From NCBI GenBank assembly GCA_018398765.1, contig JAHBMJ010000372.1:1386-49041 (forward strand): a stretch of 47,656 nucleotides of DNA, in the 5' to 3' direction. Within the stretch, counting starts at the first letter, position 1; every line of letters begins with the position of its first letter. The stretch is from Chromera velia. Lineage: Eukaryota; Sar; Chromeraceae. The translations under genes and the position numbers were made by a program. The notes below the pieces were generated by a model. It saw only the letters and a list, made by a program, of their open reading frames with translations, had not been told where the DNA came from and did not search any database. This document shows positions 33,030 through 44,316 of this stretch, piece by piece.

Positions 33030-34341
33030 GTGTGAACAAGAGAAAAAGAGAAGAGGGAGAGGGACGGGATTCAATTTTGAAGTTCGAAGAAGCTGAAGAC
33101 GCAGAGGTGGAGATCATTTCTTCTTTGCGGCAGCAGCCAGTCAAACAGTAGGGTCAATCGGATGGTGTGAGTTGTGCTTCTCCCCTGCGTTTGCAGTCTC
33201 TGCAAATGGGTCGACTTCTGGGCTTTCCTTCTTTCCCTTCAGTTGTCTCTGCTTTGTCCCGAAGGACAAGCAACGAGTTTAGAAGGGGGGCAGCAGTGTG
33301 TGTCACCTGTCCTGTCCCAAGCTTCTTCACTCTCTTTTGCTTCCTTCTCCTCAAAGACTTTCACCGCCATCTTGCTTCTGTCAATCTCTTCCTTTCACTC
33401 CATTCGTTCGAACGCTCCTCGGATGCGCCTCTCCCTCCTCTTGTTCTGCCCAATTCCCATAATGCTGGGGATTGGTTTGTCTCTGCATGATTCGATCGAC
33501 CTGTTTTGCCCGCCTTCCTTCGAATTCTTTCGTCATCTTTTTTGGCCCTGAAGTTCACTTCACTGCCTTCGCCTCCTGCCTGGCTTGAGTAGCTTCGTTT
33601 TGTTCTTCGGTATGCTTTCTCCAACTGTCTGCCTGACTCTCTGTGGAGGGAGGGGGGTTGTTGGTTGTTGGATCCGAATATGTGGCGTTTGCTGGTTGTT
33701 TGTTCTTCTTGTTTGTGTTGGGGAAGGGAGAGAACTAGAAGGAGGCAGATCGATCTCCTGCATCCCTTGTTCCCTTTCTCCCTCTTTCTTTTCGGGCAGC
33801 TTCTGAACGGTCGTGGACTGTTGGAAGGAATTTGAGTCTGTTTGTTCGATCGGCCCTACGATCGATCACACAGGCCTCGAACAGACAATCGTCTCTTCTC
33901 GATTGTCCCTTCCGTGTAGGCCAACTAGGCCTCTGCATGCTGACATAGATGTGTGTCCCGGTTCTCCCTCTCTTGGCGATTGAGAGATCATGGAGACAGC
34001 CAAGAAGAAAGGGCGGGGCATGCAGAAAAAAAATCCTGTCACGTTGTCCGTCGGTTTTTTCATTGCAGAAAGGCTGGATGCATTTGTACGGGCTTGCTGC
34101 TGGAACGAGGGGAGGGGGGGTTGAGGAAAATTCAGGCTCGGGATTGGGTTTTTACATGCAAGAAGCGCAAGTGGATTTTTAAATCGCATGGTAATTCCGC
34201 TTCAGTGGATTGTGAAATGCCTTCTCATTACAAAAAGAATCGGTTGGCGTGCATGCTAGAATGCATATACGTCACCCATAATACGTGGATACTGAGCAAA
34301 AATCGGCCACACTAAGCGTGGTTTCTATATGTACATATGTC

Positions 34342-34386
<45 letters not shown>

Positions 34387-34409
34387 ACGATATATACATT
34401 ACGATATAT

Positions 34410-34446
<37 letters not shown>

Positions 34447-35641
34447 GAGAAATGCACAGATCCCTTTTTCGGCATTCTTTGCTTCTTGCAGATTGGATAG
34501 CGCAGACATCGCTCTCTGCCTAGCTCTCTGCATTCATTCTCGGATTCATCCCGCCCCCCAGAGAGAAGCGCACAGATCCCTCTCTCTACATTGAAATTTC
34601 TTTGCTTTCTTCTTATAAACCTAAATATAAACCTTTTTATTTTCCTTGCATCTTTAATTTCTAACTTTCAGCAAAAATAAAAAATAAAGAGACGTATGTG
34701 TTGTTAGAACTTCATGGCCCTCATGTGGGCATTCCCTCATGCAGATAGTCAGCCTTCAGACGGTCTATGTTCGTACACCTCACCTGGAGGAGTGAGTGTC
34801 TCAGTTCATTGCACCTGACTCCATATTCTCCCATCGCTTTGTTTCTTTGTATGAAATTCAATATGCATCTACATATGACTGTAGTCCATGCATGCATATA
34901 ATTAATTGCCTGTTTAATTACTTCCAGAATAATTCGTACGCCACACCGCGAAAGCGCTCTGCATGCGCGCGGCCATATACAGACTTGTATGGCCCACCCG
35001 CGTCCATCACTATCAAAGTCATAAGCTCATTTAGAATTTCACTCTTTCATCTAAGTCTAGATCTAAAGTGAAGTCTAGAGCTAAGTCTAAAGTGAATCTT
35101 TAGATATTAATCCTATCCTATCCTATCCTATCTAGGCCCTGCACTAGCTAAATAAAAAAAGAAAGAAAAAAAAAAATTGCTAGTTTTTTATTTTTTTTTT
35201 ATTTATCCACTAAACAACAGTTCTAGCAACAGTTACTTTTTATGCACTGGTGTTGTGTGCCGCCCTAGTGTGGGTCCCACACGGCTGCCCAGATGACCCC
35301 AGCATGTCCATGCCCTGCAGTGGTGCGGGCCCTGGCGTCAGTGCATTTATTCCATCCGCTGCATGCGCACTAATAATTCAGGTTGAGCACAATTCTCTCT
35401 GCTCTTGTTCTCCTGACTGATCGATGAAATCTGATCTTTCCTCCTAGCTGACACACTTCACGTGACTGGATCAGTCTGCACATGCAATCTACAAGAAGAA
35501 GCCATCTGCAAAGCGGATTCTTTACGACGTTGTGTAACATATCGCTGTCACATCGGGGCACAGCCTTCAAATGAGGGACACGTTTCATCTGTACATGACC
35601 GCAGAGGCGGAAAAAGAGATCGAGGGTGGAGTTAGAAACTG
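33030..35641. other. Intergenic region with TA microsatellite and AT-rich part
   Basis: No convincing coding exon. 33030-34300 is mixed-composition DNA, probably including the eIF3a 3' UTR. A (TA)n array at ~34345-34441 is split by TATGTTACGATATATAC-like interruptions. 34600-35260 is AT-rich with A/T homopolymers and a (TCCTA)n run near 35112-35131. Unique sequence resumes before the next gene. Confidence 0.5.
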
Positions 35642-38600
35642 ATGGCCGCCTTCCTCACGGGTTTGGCTACTGCCGGCCTGTCAATGAACATGTGGAAAAC
35701 GCCGGTGGAGAGGGAGAGGGGGGAGCAGAGGGGCGGTAGAGGAGACAGAGGAGGCAGAACAATTTTGGGAGGGGCTGTTCTTTGTCGGAGGAGAATTCAT
35801 CAAGACAGTGTACGAGTGCGATCAGACGCCGAAAGAATTTTCCACCACCGACATCAAAACGATCCACGTCAGTCCGTTCGACTCAGTCAGTCACTGACAG
35901 GCAAATGCAGGCAGGCAGTGGCAGATAGGCACGCAGGCAGAAAAATGAAATGGTTTGTTCTCCCCCACTTTCTCTCTTGAAATTCCCCCTTCTTTTCTTT
36001 TGCAAATAACATAGACAGACTCAATCTGGCTGACAAGGGGAATGGAAAGCAGCCGAACTGCCCGATCCTGCCTGACTTTTTGATGGACTGTCTGTCAGTG
36101 ACTGCGTGGCAGTGAATGCCTGATTGACTGAAAGCCCGACTGCCTGCCTGACTGCTTGAGAGACTTGTCTCCCTGACTATCTGACAGACGCACTGCTTGA
36201 CTGCCTACCGGTCTGCCTGCCTGCCAGGTCCTGCCAGCCTAACTAATTGACTAACTAAGTGCCCCCCTGTCTGCCTGTCCGCCTGCATGCCTGACTGACT
36301 GACTAACGGACTGCCTGCATACCTGACTGGCTGTCTGGCTGCCTGCCTGACTGACTAACATACTGCCTGACCGAGTGAATGACTGCCTGACTGACTGACT
36401 GAGTGACTTGGCAGTGCCTGCCTTACTGACTGACTGCCTAACTCCCTGCTAGACTCCCTGACTGTCTGATTAACTAACTGCCTGACTGAGTGACTGACTG
36501 CCTGATTGCCTGACTGACTCACTGACTGACTGACTGCCTCTCTGACTGATAACTGCCTGACTGAGTGACTGACTGCCTGACTGACTGGCTGACTAACTGA
36601 CTGACTAACGTACTGCCTGACCGAGTGAATGACTGCCTGACTGGCTGCCTCACTGACTGCCTGCCTTACTGACTAACTGTCTGACTGACTGACTGCCTCA
36701 CTGACTGACTGACTGACTGACTCACTGACTAACTTTCTGACTGAGTGAATGACTGCCTGACTGACTGACTACCAGTGGCTGCCTCACTGACTGCCTGCCT
36801 TACTGACTGACTGTCTGTCTCCCTGACTGACTAGGTGACTGACTGACTGACTAACTGCCTGACTGAGTGGCTGACTGCCTGACTGACTGACTGCCTGCTA
36901 GGACTGCCTGACTGACTAACTGCCTGCCTGATTGCCTGACAGACTTGTCTCCCTGACTCCCTCACTATCTGAAACGGACCGCTTGACTGCCTACCGGTCT
37001 GCTTCTAGGGCCCTAGTCTAGGGCCTGCCCGCCTGCCTTACTGACTAACTGCCTGCCTGCCCGCCTGCATACCTGACTGCGTACCGCTGCGTGCCTGACA
37101 GACTGCCTGCCTGCCTTACTGACTAACGCTGACTGAGTGACTGACTGTCTGATTGCCTGACTGACTGACTGACTGCTTTTTTGACTGAGTGACTGACTGT
37201 CTGATTGAGTTATTGCCTGACCGAGTGAATGACTGCCTGACTGCCTAACTAACTGACTGACTGACTGCCTGACTGACTGACTGTCTAACTCCCTGACTGA
37301 GTGACTAAGTGACTGACTAACTGACTGACAGAGTGACTGCCTAACTGACTGACTGACTGATTGACTGACTGCTTGATTGCCTGACTGACTGACTGGCTGC
37401 CTCACTGACTGCCTGCCTTACTGACTGAGTCAGACTGCCTAACTCCCTGACTGACTAAGTGACTGACTGAGTCAGACTGACTAGCTGCCAGTGACTGATT
37501 AACGCTGACTAACTGACTGACTGACTGACTCAGTCTGACTGACTGCATGACTGACTGACTGACGGAGTGACTGCCTGCCTGCCTGCCTGCGTGAGTCAGC
37601 GTGACCAACTAACTGCCTCCCTGCCTGCTTGGTGAGCGACGACAGACAGAAATAGGCACAAGAAAAGCTAACACGCGAATGAAGAGGGGAGGGGGGCAAG
37701 GGCAAGGGTGTGAGGATGCATATAAGAGAGAGACTGACACGTTGCATACCTTGTGTGTGCATGCATTCCTGCAGCGATGGTCGACATGGGGGGCGAGCAG
37801 AATGGGGACTGCAGAGGTTCTACTTCTCTGCCTCAGCGACGCTCCGGAACTGCCTGCCATCGCTCTCGCCAAGGCCGATGGATCAGTAGACATGGAGGGG
37901 ATGAGAAGGGCTCTAGGAAGGGCTCTCTCGATGGTCTCCAGGCCTTCCTGCGAGACCGAAGGGTAAGTGGGTCATTTATGACTTTGCCGATGACCAAAGC
38001 TCTCCCATTAATTTTCCGTTCCTTCCCGTGCATTCATGATATTTGATCATTGAACTGTGAGAATCTCAATTAATTGCACATGCAATCGTGTTACTTCTCT
38101 TTGTGTGCCTGCTGACAGAGATCTGTTTTGACTCTTCATTTCGGCTGGACAGGAAGAAAGGTGTCATAACTCGGATCAAAAGTCCCAAGATGACACCATA
38201 TGCAGCTGCCATACCATAGGACCCCAGTCTCTGTTCGACGCTGTAGGAGGACGAGTGACACAGATTCATTCAAACTGACCTGATGCTTTCCTCAAATGCA
38301 GGATCCCATTGGCACAGATGGCGGTCGAACGAGACCCTCTCGCACAGGCAGTGAGGCTGGCGGCACAGGACAGTACGCCTCCAGGTGACGTCCTCTTGGT
38401 TTCAAAGTCGGACACAACTAAGACGTTCCACAGAGAGGCCCGTCAGCCCTCAAGATTCGACTGGGAGCTTCCCCTCGAACCCCGCCGACCAGTGCCGCGT
38501 GCACCTGCACAGCCCGGAAGTGTCAGGATTTTCGACTGCAGAAAGGTGAGTGATTTGGTATTGTCAAGAGGTGTGAGAAACTGAAATGCTGCATGGGCTA

Positions 38601-39100
38601 GGAACAAGAGAATTCAAATCTGACCGATTTGATGTAACAGTTCAAAAGTGAGCACGCAGGAGGAACCTTGCCACATGCAGACAGACTGTGTGGACTTTCT
38701 CTTCCACAGACAGGCAGGCAGGCCCAGAGAGAGAAAGAGGGAAAGAGATGCAGAAAAACGGACACACGTACGCACACCGTCCTCTACCCCCGTGAACGTA
38801 CTCCCCTGTCGCAGATTGCACCCTGGTTTGCCTTCTCTCCTGTCGCTGCCGGAAGGTGTACTGCGTCTCTGACTACTGGAGAAGCCCGACTTGAAAATGG
38901 AACTGCATGTGCTTCTCCTCTTCTCAGGCCCGAAACTTTTGTGATGAAAAGTTTTGTGTTAGTTTCGTTGCTTTGCGAAAACCCGGACACAGAAGTTCTC
39001 CTCTTCACTTCCTCGGTAACTTCCCGCCATGCAGTTCGAAAACTGGGGGACGATGGAGGAAGGGCGCTTCCTAAGTCTGGCCTTGAATGTCTCTTTTTGA
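35642..39100 (+). pseudogene. Unrecognised five-exon gene with apparent frameshift in exon 1
   Basis: Exons inferred from splice sites: 35642-35867, 37775-37962, 38302-38545, 38815-39015 and 39035-39100 (TGA). One frame is open across all five from 35688 to 39100, nearly 300 codons (QFWEGLFFVGGEFIKTVYECD; then EVLLLCLSDAPELPAIALAKADG; FDWELPLEPRRPVPRAP; IAPWFAFSPVAAG; ending FENWGTMEEGRFLSLALNVSF). That frame lacks an ATG. The only nearby ATG (35642, MAAFLTGLATAGLSMNMWKTP) is in another frame and, read through the same exons, stops in exon 3. A single-base error or mutation in the G-rich tract 35712-35735 would join the two. So this is either an assembly error, a recent pseudogene, or a gene with an unseen first exon. 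No family is recognised. Intron 1 carries the large CTGA array. A small extra exon-like segment (39125-39148) may be a 3' UTR exon. Confidence 0.4.
36040..37620. repeat. ~1.6-kb degenerate CTGA/CTGC tetranucleotide array
   Basis: Nearly continuous CTGACTGACTGCCTGA-type sequence with CTGT, CTAA and CTCC variants, plus larger internal repetition such as the GACTTGTCTCCCTGACT block near 36165 and 36943. It lies within intron 1 of the gene at 35642-39100. Long frames in it encode only Ser/Gln/Val repeats and are not genes. Confidence 0.95.
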
Positions 39101-39220
39101 GCGTTCTTTCTTTTCTTGCTCGCAGTCGGGCAGCTGCTGAGCGGCAGGTGAGACTCTGAAGTCACACTCAGCCTGGGTGTTGCAGCCTGGCCTGCGGTTG
39201 CGTGTGACGTCGTCTTGAAA

Positions 39221-39400
39221 TTAGACGAGCTTGAACTTCTCAAGAGACTCTCTCAGGGGGTCGCCCTCCACCGCATCGAAGCCCTGCGCCAGGACAATCA
39301 AGTCGGGTTTGAAGACACCACGATCTCTTGGAGGCAGTAGTGCAACGGAGCCGATTTGCATGCCCTCCCCCTCATTCACCATCGTCCCGTCCTGTTTGCT
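39221..39400 (-). pseudogene. Histone deacetylase-like catalytic fragment
   Basis: On the minus strand the frame ending at TAA 39221 contains ALLPP....FKPDLIVLAQGFDAVEGDPL. This matches the class I/II histone deacetylase segment F-x-PDL-I/V-x-x-SAGFDA-x-x-GDPLG, whose Asp in GFDA contributes to the zinc site. About 40 nt upstream, in another frame, GLNVEGSG resembles the preceding HDAC G-x-x-LN-x-P-x-x-GSG loop. An exon-like segment at 39972-39818 (acceptor ATACAG, donor GTAAGT) encodes DDDVSFFSCTG, possibly the preceding strand. The N-terminal two-thirds (DVHHGNGT, HPGHH) and the C-terminal GGY/Tyr region were not found, and the candidate parts do not join in frame. I therefore read it as a decayed fragment. 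It lies just past the 3' end of the plus-strand gene. Confidence 0.4.
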
Positions 39401-39972
39401 TCTCCCTAGCTGTTCTGTCTCACCATTCCAGAGCCCTCCACATTCAGACCTTCTGGGCGTTCGTCCATCCACCCATCCGCTCATCCATCAACCATCTGTC
39501 TGACAGTGTGCTTAAAAGGAGACGAACTAGGAGACGAAGAAGGAGATCCCCTCTGCTGTCCTTGGAAAAGCCGGAAGGCACCTTTCTTGAAAAGGTGGGC
39601 GCGGGCAGAAATCGAACGACCAAAAGACCAGCGGGATCGCACACCAGGAAGCTGGAGACGGGCGCTCTCCTCGTCCGTTGAGTGTTCACAGAGCTCTTGC
39701 TGTCTTCACGTACGGAGCCCGTCTCCTGCAACAGAGAAAGATACACTTTAATTGTCTCCTGGGTCGAAAGGAAAAGCAAAATTCAAAACGGCAAGAAACA
39801 GCAGAGATCAGACTTACCAACCGTCTCATTGTCCTTCTCCACAGATGCTGAGAGATTGCCGGGATCAATCCACCCAGGGGTGTGACTCTCGGGGTCACCA
39901 CTTCGTCCGCAGTTGACACCGGTGCAGGAGAAGAAGCTCACATCATCATCAGAGCACACCTTGTCCGGCAGC

Positions 39973-40890
39973 ATCTGTATATATTTTGAATGATCATTCT
40001 GAGCAGTGTCCGAGGAAACCTGCCTCTTCCCATGAGTAGAAAGGGCCAACTTATTTCTTTCACCTGCATCTTGACAAGCGAAGGCAAAAGGGCGAGAAAA
40101 GATGACACAGGTGTCTCTGGTTAGAAAAAGCAGACGCAAGTGTCTCAAACGCAACACGAGCAGCATCCTCAAGGAAAGAGCACAGGAGCGACCCTGGTCA
40201 CAGTATCTTCAGTGTTCACAAAAGAATGAGCTCTTAGTGTTGGCCAACAAGCTAGAGCCAAAAGACGTTGGGTGATGTTTGGTATATAATGTTTGCTGTT
40301 CAAACGGTGTTCAACGGAGTCGCATGCAAGTGTTGCGTGAAAATATGTAAACTTGCGCGCTGTTTCTGTATGTTTCTGTAACCTCGAAATCATTGAAACT
40401 GCACATGTCATATATCGATACATTGAAACTGCCTTGCATCGATCTGCCTTGCAGCATCTTGCAGCCTCTACCTCACTCACTGTTCTTGTTATTCAGACCT
40501 CCATGGATTCCATAGCACAAAATAGCACAAATAGGGCGCACTATGGCGCACTTTGAATGGGCACGTCGACCTGTATGGCGTCGCGGGTTCGCCGTCTCCT
40601 AGCTGTCTATCGACCGTCTCCTCAAGTCGATCTTGCTTCGAACGGATTTCGATTGAATGGTTGAAATTTGTAGAAACTCTCCGGTGACTCCGCCTGTGTG
40701 GTCAGTACAGAGTGTTTGAAATAACCTTCCCGGCTTCTTGGCTCACGCGAGCTTGTGCTGAGCAGTTTCTGTCGCTTCAGATCCAGACGGGCTTTACGAG
40801 CTATAGACAGGTTAATTTTGGTTGCCTCTCTTAAATGGCCTTTGAGTCTGTAGGCGTGAACGGGTGCACCGCTCCGGTGTACTGATTCTC
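39973..40890. other. Spacer upstream of the Y-family polymerase
   Basis: No gene is supported. The 3' half should contain the polymerase promoter and 5' leader. No further histone deacetylase motifs were seen on the minus strand here. Confidence 0.45.
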
Positions 40891-42879
40891 ATGTTGAGGA
40901 GAAGTCACCCGGCAGATGCGCGGGTAGTTGCACACCTGGACATTGACTGCTTTTTTGCCCAGGTCGAAGAGCTCGCTCACCCTGAGCACGCGGGACAGCC
41001 GCTCGGTGTGCAGAATGCGGAAGTGGCTTCAGTCAACTATGAGGCCAGGCGTTTTGGTTTGTTCAACAGGATTTCAGTCTCTGAAGCGTTGAGGAGGTGT
41101 CCGCACCTGGTTCTCATCCGAGGTGACAACTCTGAAAATGGAATGCAGAAGTATCGGAAGAAGTCCCTCGAAGTTCTCCGAGTGATCTTCCGTCTCCTTC
41201 AGAACACCACCTCTGTCCGGGATCCCGCTGTAAATATTTCTTTCTCTTCTTCTTCTTCTTCTTCTTCTTCTTCTTCTTCTTCTTCTTCTTCTTCTTCTTC
41301 TTCTTCTTCTTCTTCTTCCTCCTCCTCCTCATGCTCCTCTGCCTCCCCTTCCTCCTCCTCCATCTCAGCGTCTTTGCCTTCAGCCCCCCCAACCTCCGAT
41401 CAGCTTCCTCTGCCAGACATTCTGCCGTGCTCCTTTGCTCCTTGTCTGGTGGAGAAGAACAGCTTCGACGACTTCTTCCTCGGCCTCACTGATCAGACTA
41501 TCACACCACAGCAGCAGCAGCAGCAGCAGGAGCTGCAGTCTGAGACCTTCAAAAGAGAAGAACCAACGGGGAACTTGCGAGGGGTGCAGTGCCAAGCGAC
41601 GCTGTCACAGGGGCAGCGGGGTGTTTTTAAGCACAGCACTGTGGATGGGCAAGGGACAAATGTTCCTTCTTTGACTGAGCAAGGACTGAACGTCCTGGGC
41701 ATTCTTGAAGACGAGAGCGAGGCAACAAGCTCGAGCCTCTCTCACCCGGAAAAACTCTTGGTTGCTTCGCACTGGGTGCGTATGCTGAGAGAAAAGATCC
41801 GACAGGAAACGGGTCTCCGAGTGTCTGCCGGCATCGGGTCCTCTCGGTTGGTTTCCATGCTCGCCTCCAAAAGAAGCAAACCAAACGGCCAGACGTGCGT
41901 TCTCCCCTCATACCAGCGTTCGCTCCTGTCGGAGACCCCTATTGAATCTCTGAAGGGGGCAGGCCAACCGTCATTGAAGCTTCTTACCTCCGAGAAGCGC
42001 GATGCATTGGCCAAACTCCGGCAGTCAGACAAGTCTCTTCGTACACTCGGAGACATTCTCCGAATTCCCCCTGCAGCTCTGCGCAGTCTAGTAGGGGTTG
42101 ATGTAGCAGCATTATTGCTGAACCTAGCACAGGGAAAGGTTCCGACCGAGCCTCCCATTTCTCCTTTCTCCCCCCCACTTACGCTCTCTGTCGAGCTCTG
42201 TGTGCGTCCCTCGCCCTTCGAACCTTTGGAGGCTATCGAGGGGGTGGAGACAAATCTGAACCGTCTCGCACAGATGATCTCTAGCCGTGCTTATGAAGAT
42301 TCGCGCACGTTCGGCTCGCGTGCCGTTGACAGACTGACAGTGAAGTGGAAGGAATTCGGCAACTCTGCAAGAGAAGTACACCAGCGCTCCATAGCGTGGC
42401 CCCCTTCCCTTTCAGGGGACCTCGCGAAGAATGGAGGGAGAGGTCGAGGAGAGATATTAAGAGGCCCATCAGCAGCAGCCTCCGGGTCGCAGAGCGCCTC
42501 TCTGGATCCAGTTGCTCTTTCTAGAGCCGCCTTCCAGGTTTTTAGATCTGCTTTGCAGGGGGCAGAGAAGTTTCGTCTCTCCCGAATGGTGCTCTCTCTC
42601 CGGTACCGTGCACCGCCTCGCAGCCCGCCCGCTCTTCCAGTGCCCACCGTGCCACTGGCAGACACACAAAGACCTCTCGCTGCCGGTGTTGCAACGATTG
42701 CTTCAGGCTCCTTTCGTGTTGGAGTGAAAAGAGGCAACCTGACACGAGAGAGCGCTACTGCAGAAGAGCCTTTTGCAAGAAACGTAGAAAGAAAAAAGAC
42801 AGTGGCTCCAGTTCAACCGAAGGAGCGAGGACTTAAGCAGACTACACTCAAGAATCTCTGGCAGAGATCGGGTAAATAA
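40891..42879 (+). CDS. Y-family translesion DNA polymerase (Pol iota/DinB-like)
   Basis: Intronless frame of 662 aa from ATG 40891; an in-frame GTG at 40864 is not a credible eukaryotic start. The palm begins VVAHLDIDCFFAQVEE with catalytic Asp17 and Asp19 and steric-gate Phe22. SVNYEARRFGL (YEAR at 50-53) and the fingers motif KYRKKS follow. The second palm motif is EKNSFDDFFLGLT with Asp193-Asp194. Its FD start is like Pol iota (GFDENF) rather than the SIDE/SLDE of eta and kappa, but the usual Glu is Asp. ETGLRVSAGIGSSRLVSMLASKRSKPNGQ is the conserved C-terminal palm helix. A thumb and little-finger-like region lead to the C-terminal QTTLKNLW (650-657), a plausible PCNA-binding (PIP) box. 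Between the two palm motifs sits an ~85-residue insertion dominated by poly-Ser encoded by a TCT/TTC repeat, with a poly-Gln run soon after. Role: bypass of damaged template bases in the nucleus. Confidence 0.87.
   Translation: MLRRSHPADARVVAHLDIDCFFAQVEELAHPEHAGQPLGVQNAEVASVNYEARRFGLFNRISVSEALRRCPHLVLIRGDNSENGMQKYRKKSLEVLRVIFRLLQNTTSVRDPAVNISFSSSSSSSSSSSSSSSSSSSSSSSSSSSSSCSSASPSSSSISASLPSAPPTSDQLPLPDILPCSFAPCLVEKNSFDDFFLGLTDQTITPQQQQQQQELQSETFKREEPTGNLRGVQCQATLSQGQRGVFKHSTVDGQGTNVPSLTEQGLNVLGILEDESEATSSSLSHPEKLLVASHWVRMLREKIRQETGLRVSAGIGSSRLVSMLASKRSKPNGQTCVLPSYQRSLLSETPIESLKGAGQPSLKLLTSEKRDALAKLRQSDKSLRTLGDILRIPPAALRSLVGVDVAALLLNLAQGKVPTEPPISPFSPPLTLSVELCVRPSPFEPLEAIEGVETNLNRLAQMISSRAYEDSRTFGSRAVDRLTVKWKEFGNSAREVHQRSIAWPPSLSGDLAKNGGRGRGEILRGPSAAASGSQSASLDPVALSRAAFQVFRSALQGAEKFRLSRMVLSLRYRAPPRSPPALPVPTVPLADTQRPLAAGVATIASGSFRVGVKRGNLTRESATAEEPFARNVERKKTVAPVQPKERGLKQTTLKNLWQRSGK
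41239..41335. repeat. In-frame TCT/TTC trinucleotide repeat encoding poly-Ser
   Basis: About 30 tandem TCT codons, degrading to TCC, within the Y-family polymerase coding region. The antisense frame reads poly-Lys (41392-41114) and is an artefact of the repeat. Confidence 0.95.
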
Positions 42880-44226
42880 CATGTGTATGATGACAGTGCA
42901 TCTATCAATCGAATTCAGAGTAGTACAGAGTTGTAATATACACGAATGATCACGAGTACCGACGGCTGGGCTTTGCTGACAGCAGCTGACTTCCCTAAGA
43001 CAGTGATTCATTGAATTTTTTCTAGAAAACATTAATAATTCCCTATAGTTGAGTTTATTTTTAATTGTCATCAGTAATTTTGACCTACTACTTCAATAGT
43101 ATATACAGATCAATTCTTTTAAATAAAAATGTAATTAACTTCTATCTTAATTATTCAAGATTTTATCTAGATTCAAACGTTAATTTCTTCCCAGCATTCT
43201 TCAAAGTTCCAAACTGTCGGATAAAGCCATTAAACATGCAAGTAAGGCATGTTATACAGAACTTGAACTTTGTGTGACCCATGTCTCATTTCTTGTTTAC
43301 TCTTTTTAATACTGATTCTATTATGAATCACTCAAACCAGAAAGAAAGCAACTAAGTCGGAGCAAGCCAAGTTATGGGCTTTTTGTCATATTTCCGAGCC
43401 ACTCTTGTCTTGATTGATATTTGTATTCCTCTTTCTGATCGAATCTGCTTGAACCGTTTCATCGGATTCCATGCATGCAGAGTCCCAGTGAAGAAAACGA
43501 ATGCATACATAGACACCAACAGACTTAATCGGGGATCAAACATGAAAAGCAGGGGCTAGTGTGAGCATAGAAAACACACACACAATTATGATATCCAGGG
43601 ACTCAACAGCAAGGCAAGAAGCGTTTTTGTTTCTGTGTGTGTCCGAGTCACTCATCTGGAGGAACGGGTAAAGAAAAGTGAGACCGATATTGTTTGTCTG
43701 TCTGTCTGTCTGTCTGTCTTTGTCTGCCTGTCTGTCTGTCTGTCTGCCTGTCTTTGTCTGTCTGTCTTTGTCTGTCTGTCTGTCCACCTGTCTTTGTCTG
43801 TCTGTCTGTCTGTCTGTCTTTGTCTGTCTGTCTGTGAGTCAGTGGTTTTGGATTTCGGACAGAAAAACGAAAGGAACAGCCGATGACAAAAAGAGGACAA
43901 GGCAAAGAAACATACTATGAAGTGACCCGTCAAGCAACATGAGAAGCACACAGATTGGCAGTCTGCCACACTGACTTCAGATAGGCCGATAGAGATGCAG
44001 GCAAACGCATTGGTGGACAGGCAAACAATGACAGACAGTCAGGCGGACATAGAATTGGACAGACAGACAGATTCTATGCTCTTTTCATTTCTCCTCTCTT
44101 CTCCTTTTCAAGTATACACAGATAGGGAGATAGGATGTACTGCTCTTCACTAGGCTCTTCATTTCTCTTCTGCAATTCTTTTCGTTTTCCGACTTTCTTT
44201 CTTTCTTTCTTTGACTTTCTTTCTGA

Positions 44227-44276
<50 letters not shown>

Positions 44277-44280
44277 GTCG

Positions 44281-44316
<36 letters not shown>

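Noticed and set aside
37013-37608. Ser/Gln/Val-rich minus-strand ORFs
   Set aside because: They are translations of the CTGA tetranucleotide array.
39179-39345. Plus-strand frame reading DVVLKLDELELLKRLSQG... after a TTGCAG acceptor
   Set aside because: It is the complement of the specific histone deacetylase GFDA signature, and it does not join in frame with the preceding plus-strand exons.
40864-40890. Earlier polymerase start at 40864
   Set aside because: The codon is GTG. In a eukaryote the first in-frame ATG at 40891 fits, and it still precedes the conserved palm by only 14 residues.
41114-41392. Poly-Lys ORF antisense to the polymerase
   Set aside because: Produced by the complement of the TCT/TTC repeat inside a well-supported coding region.
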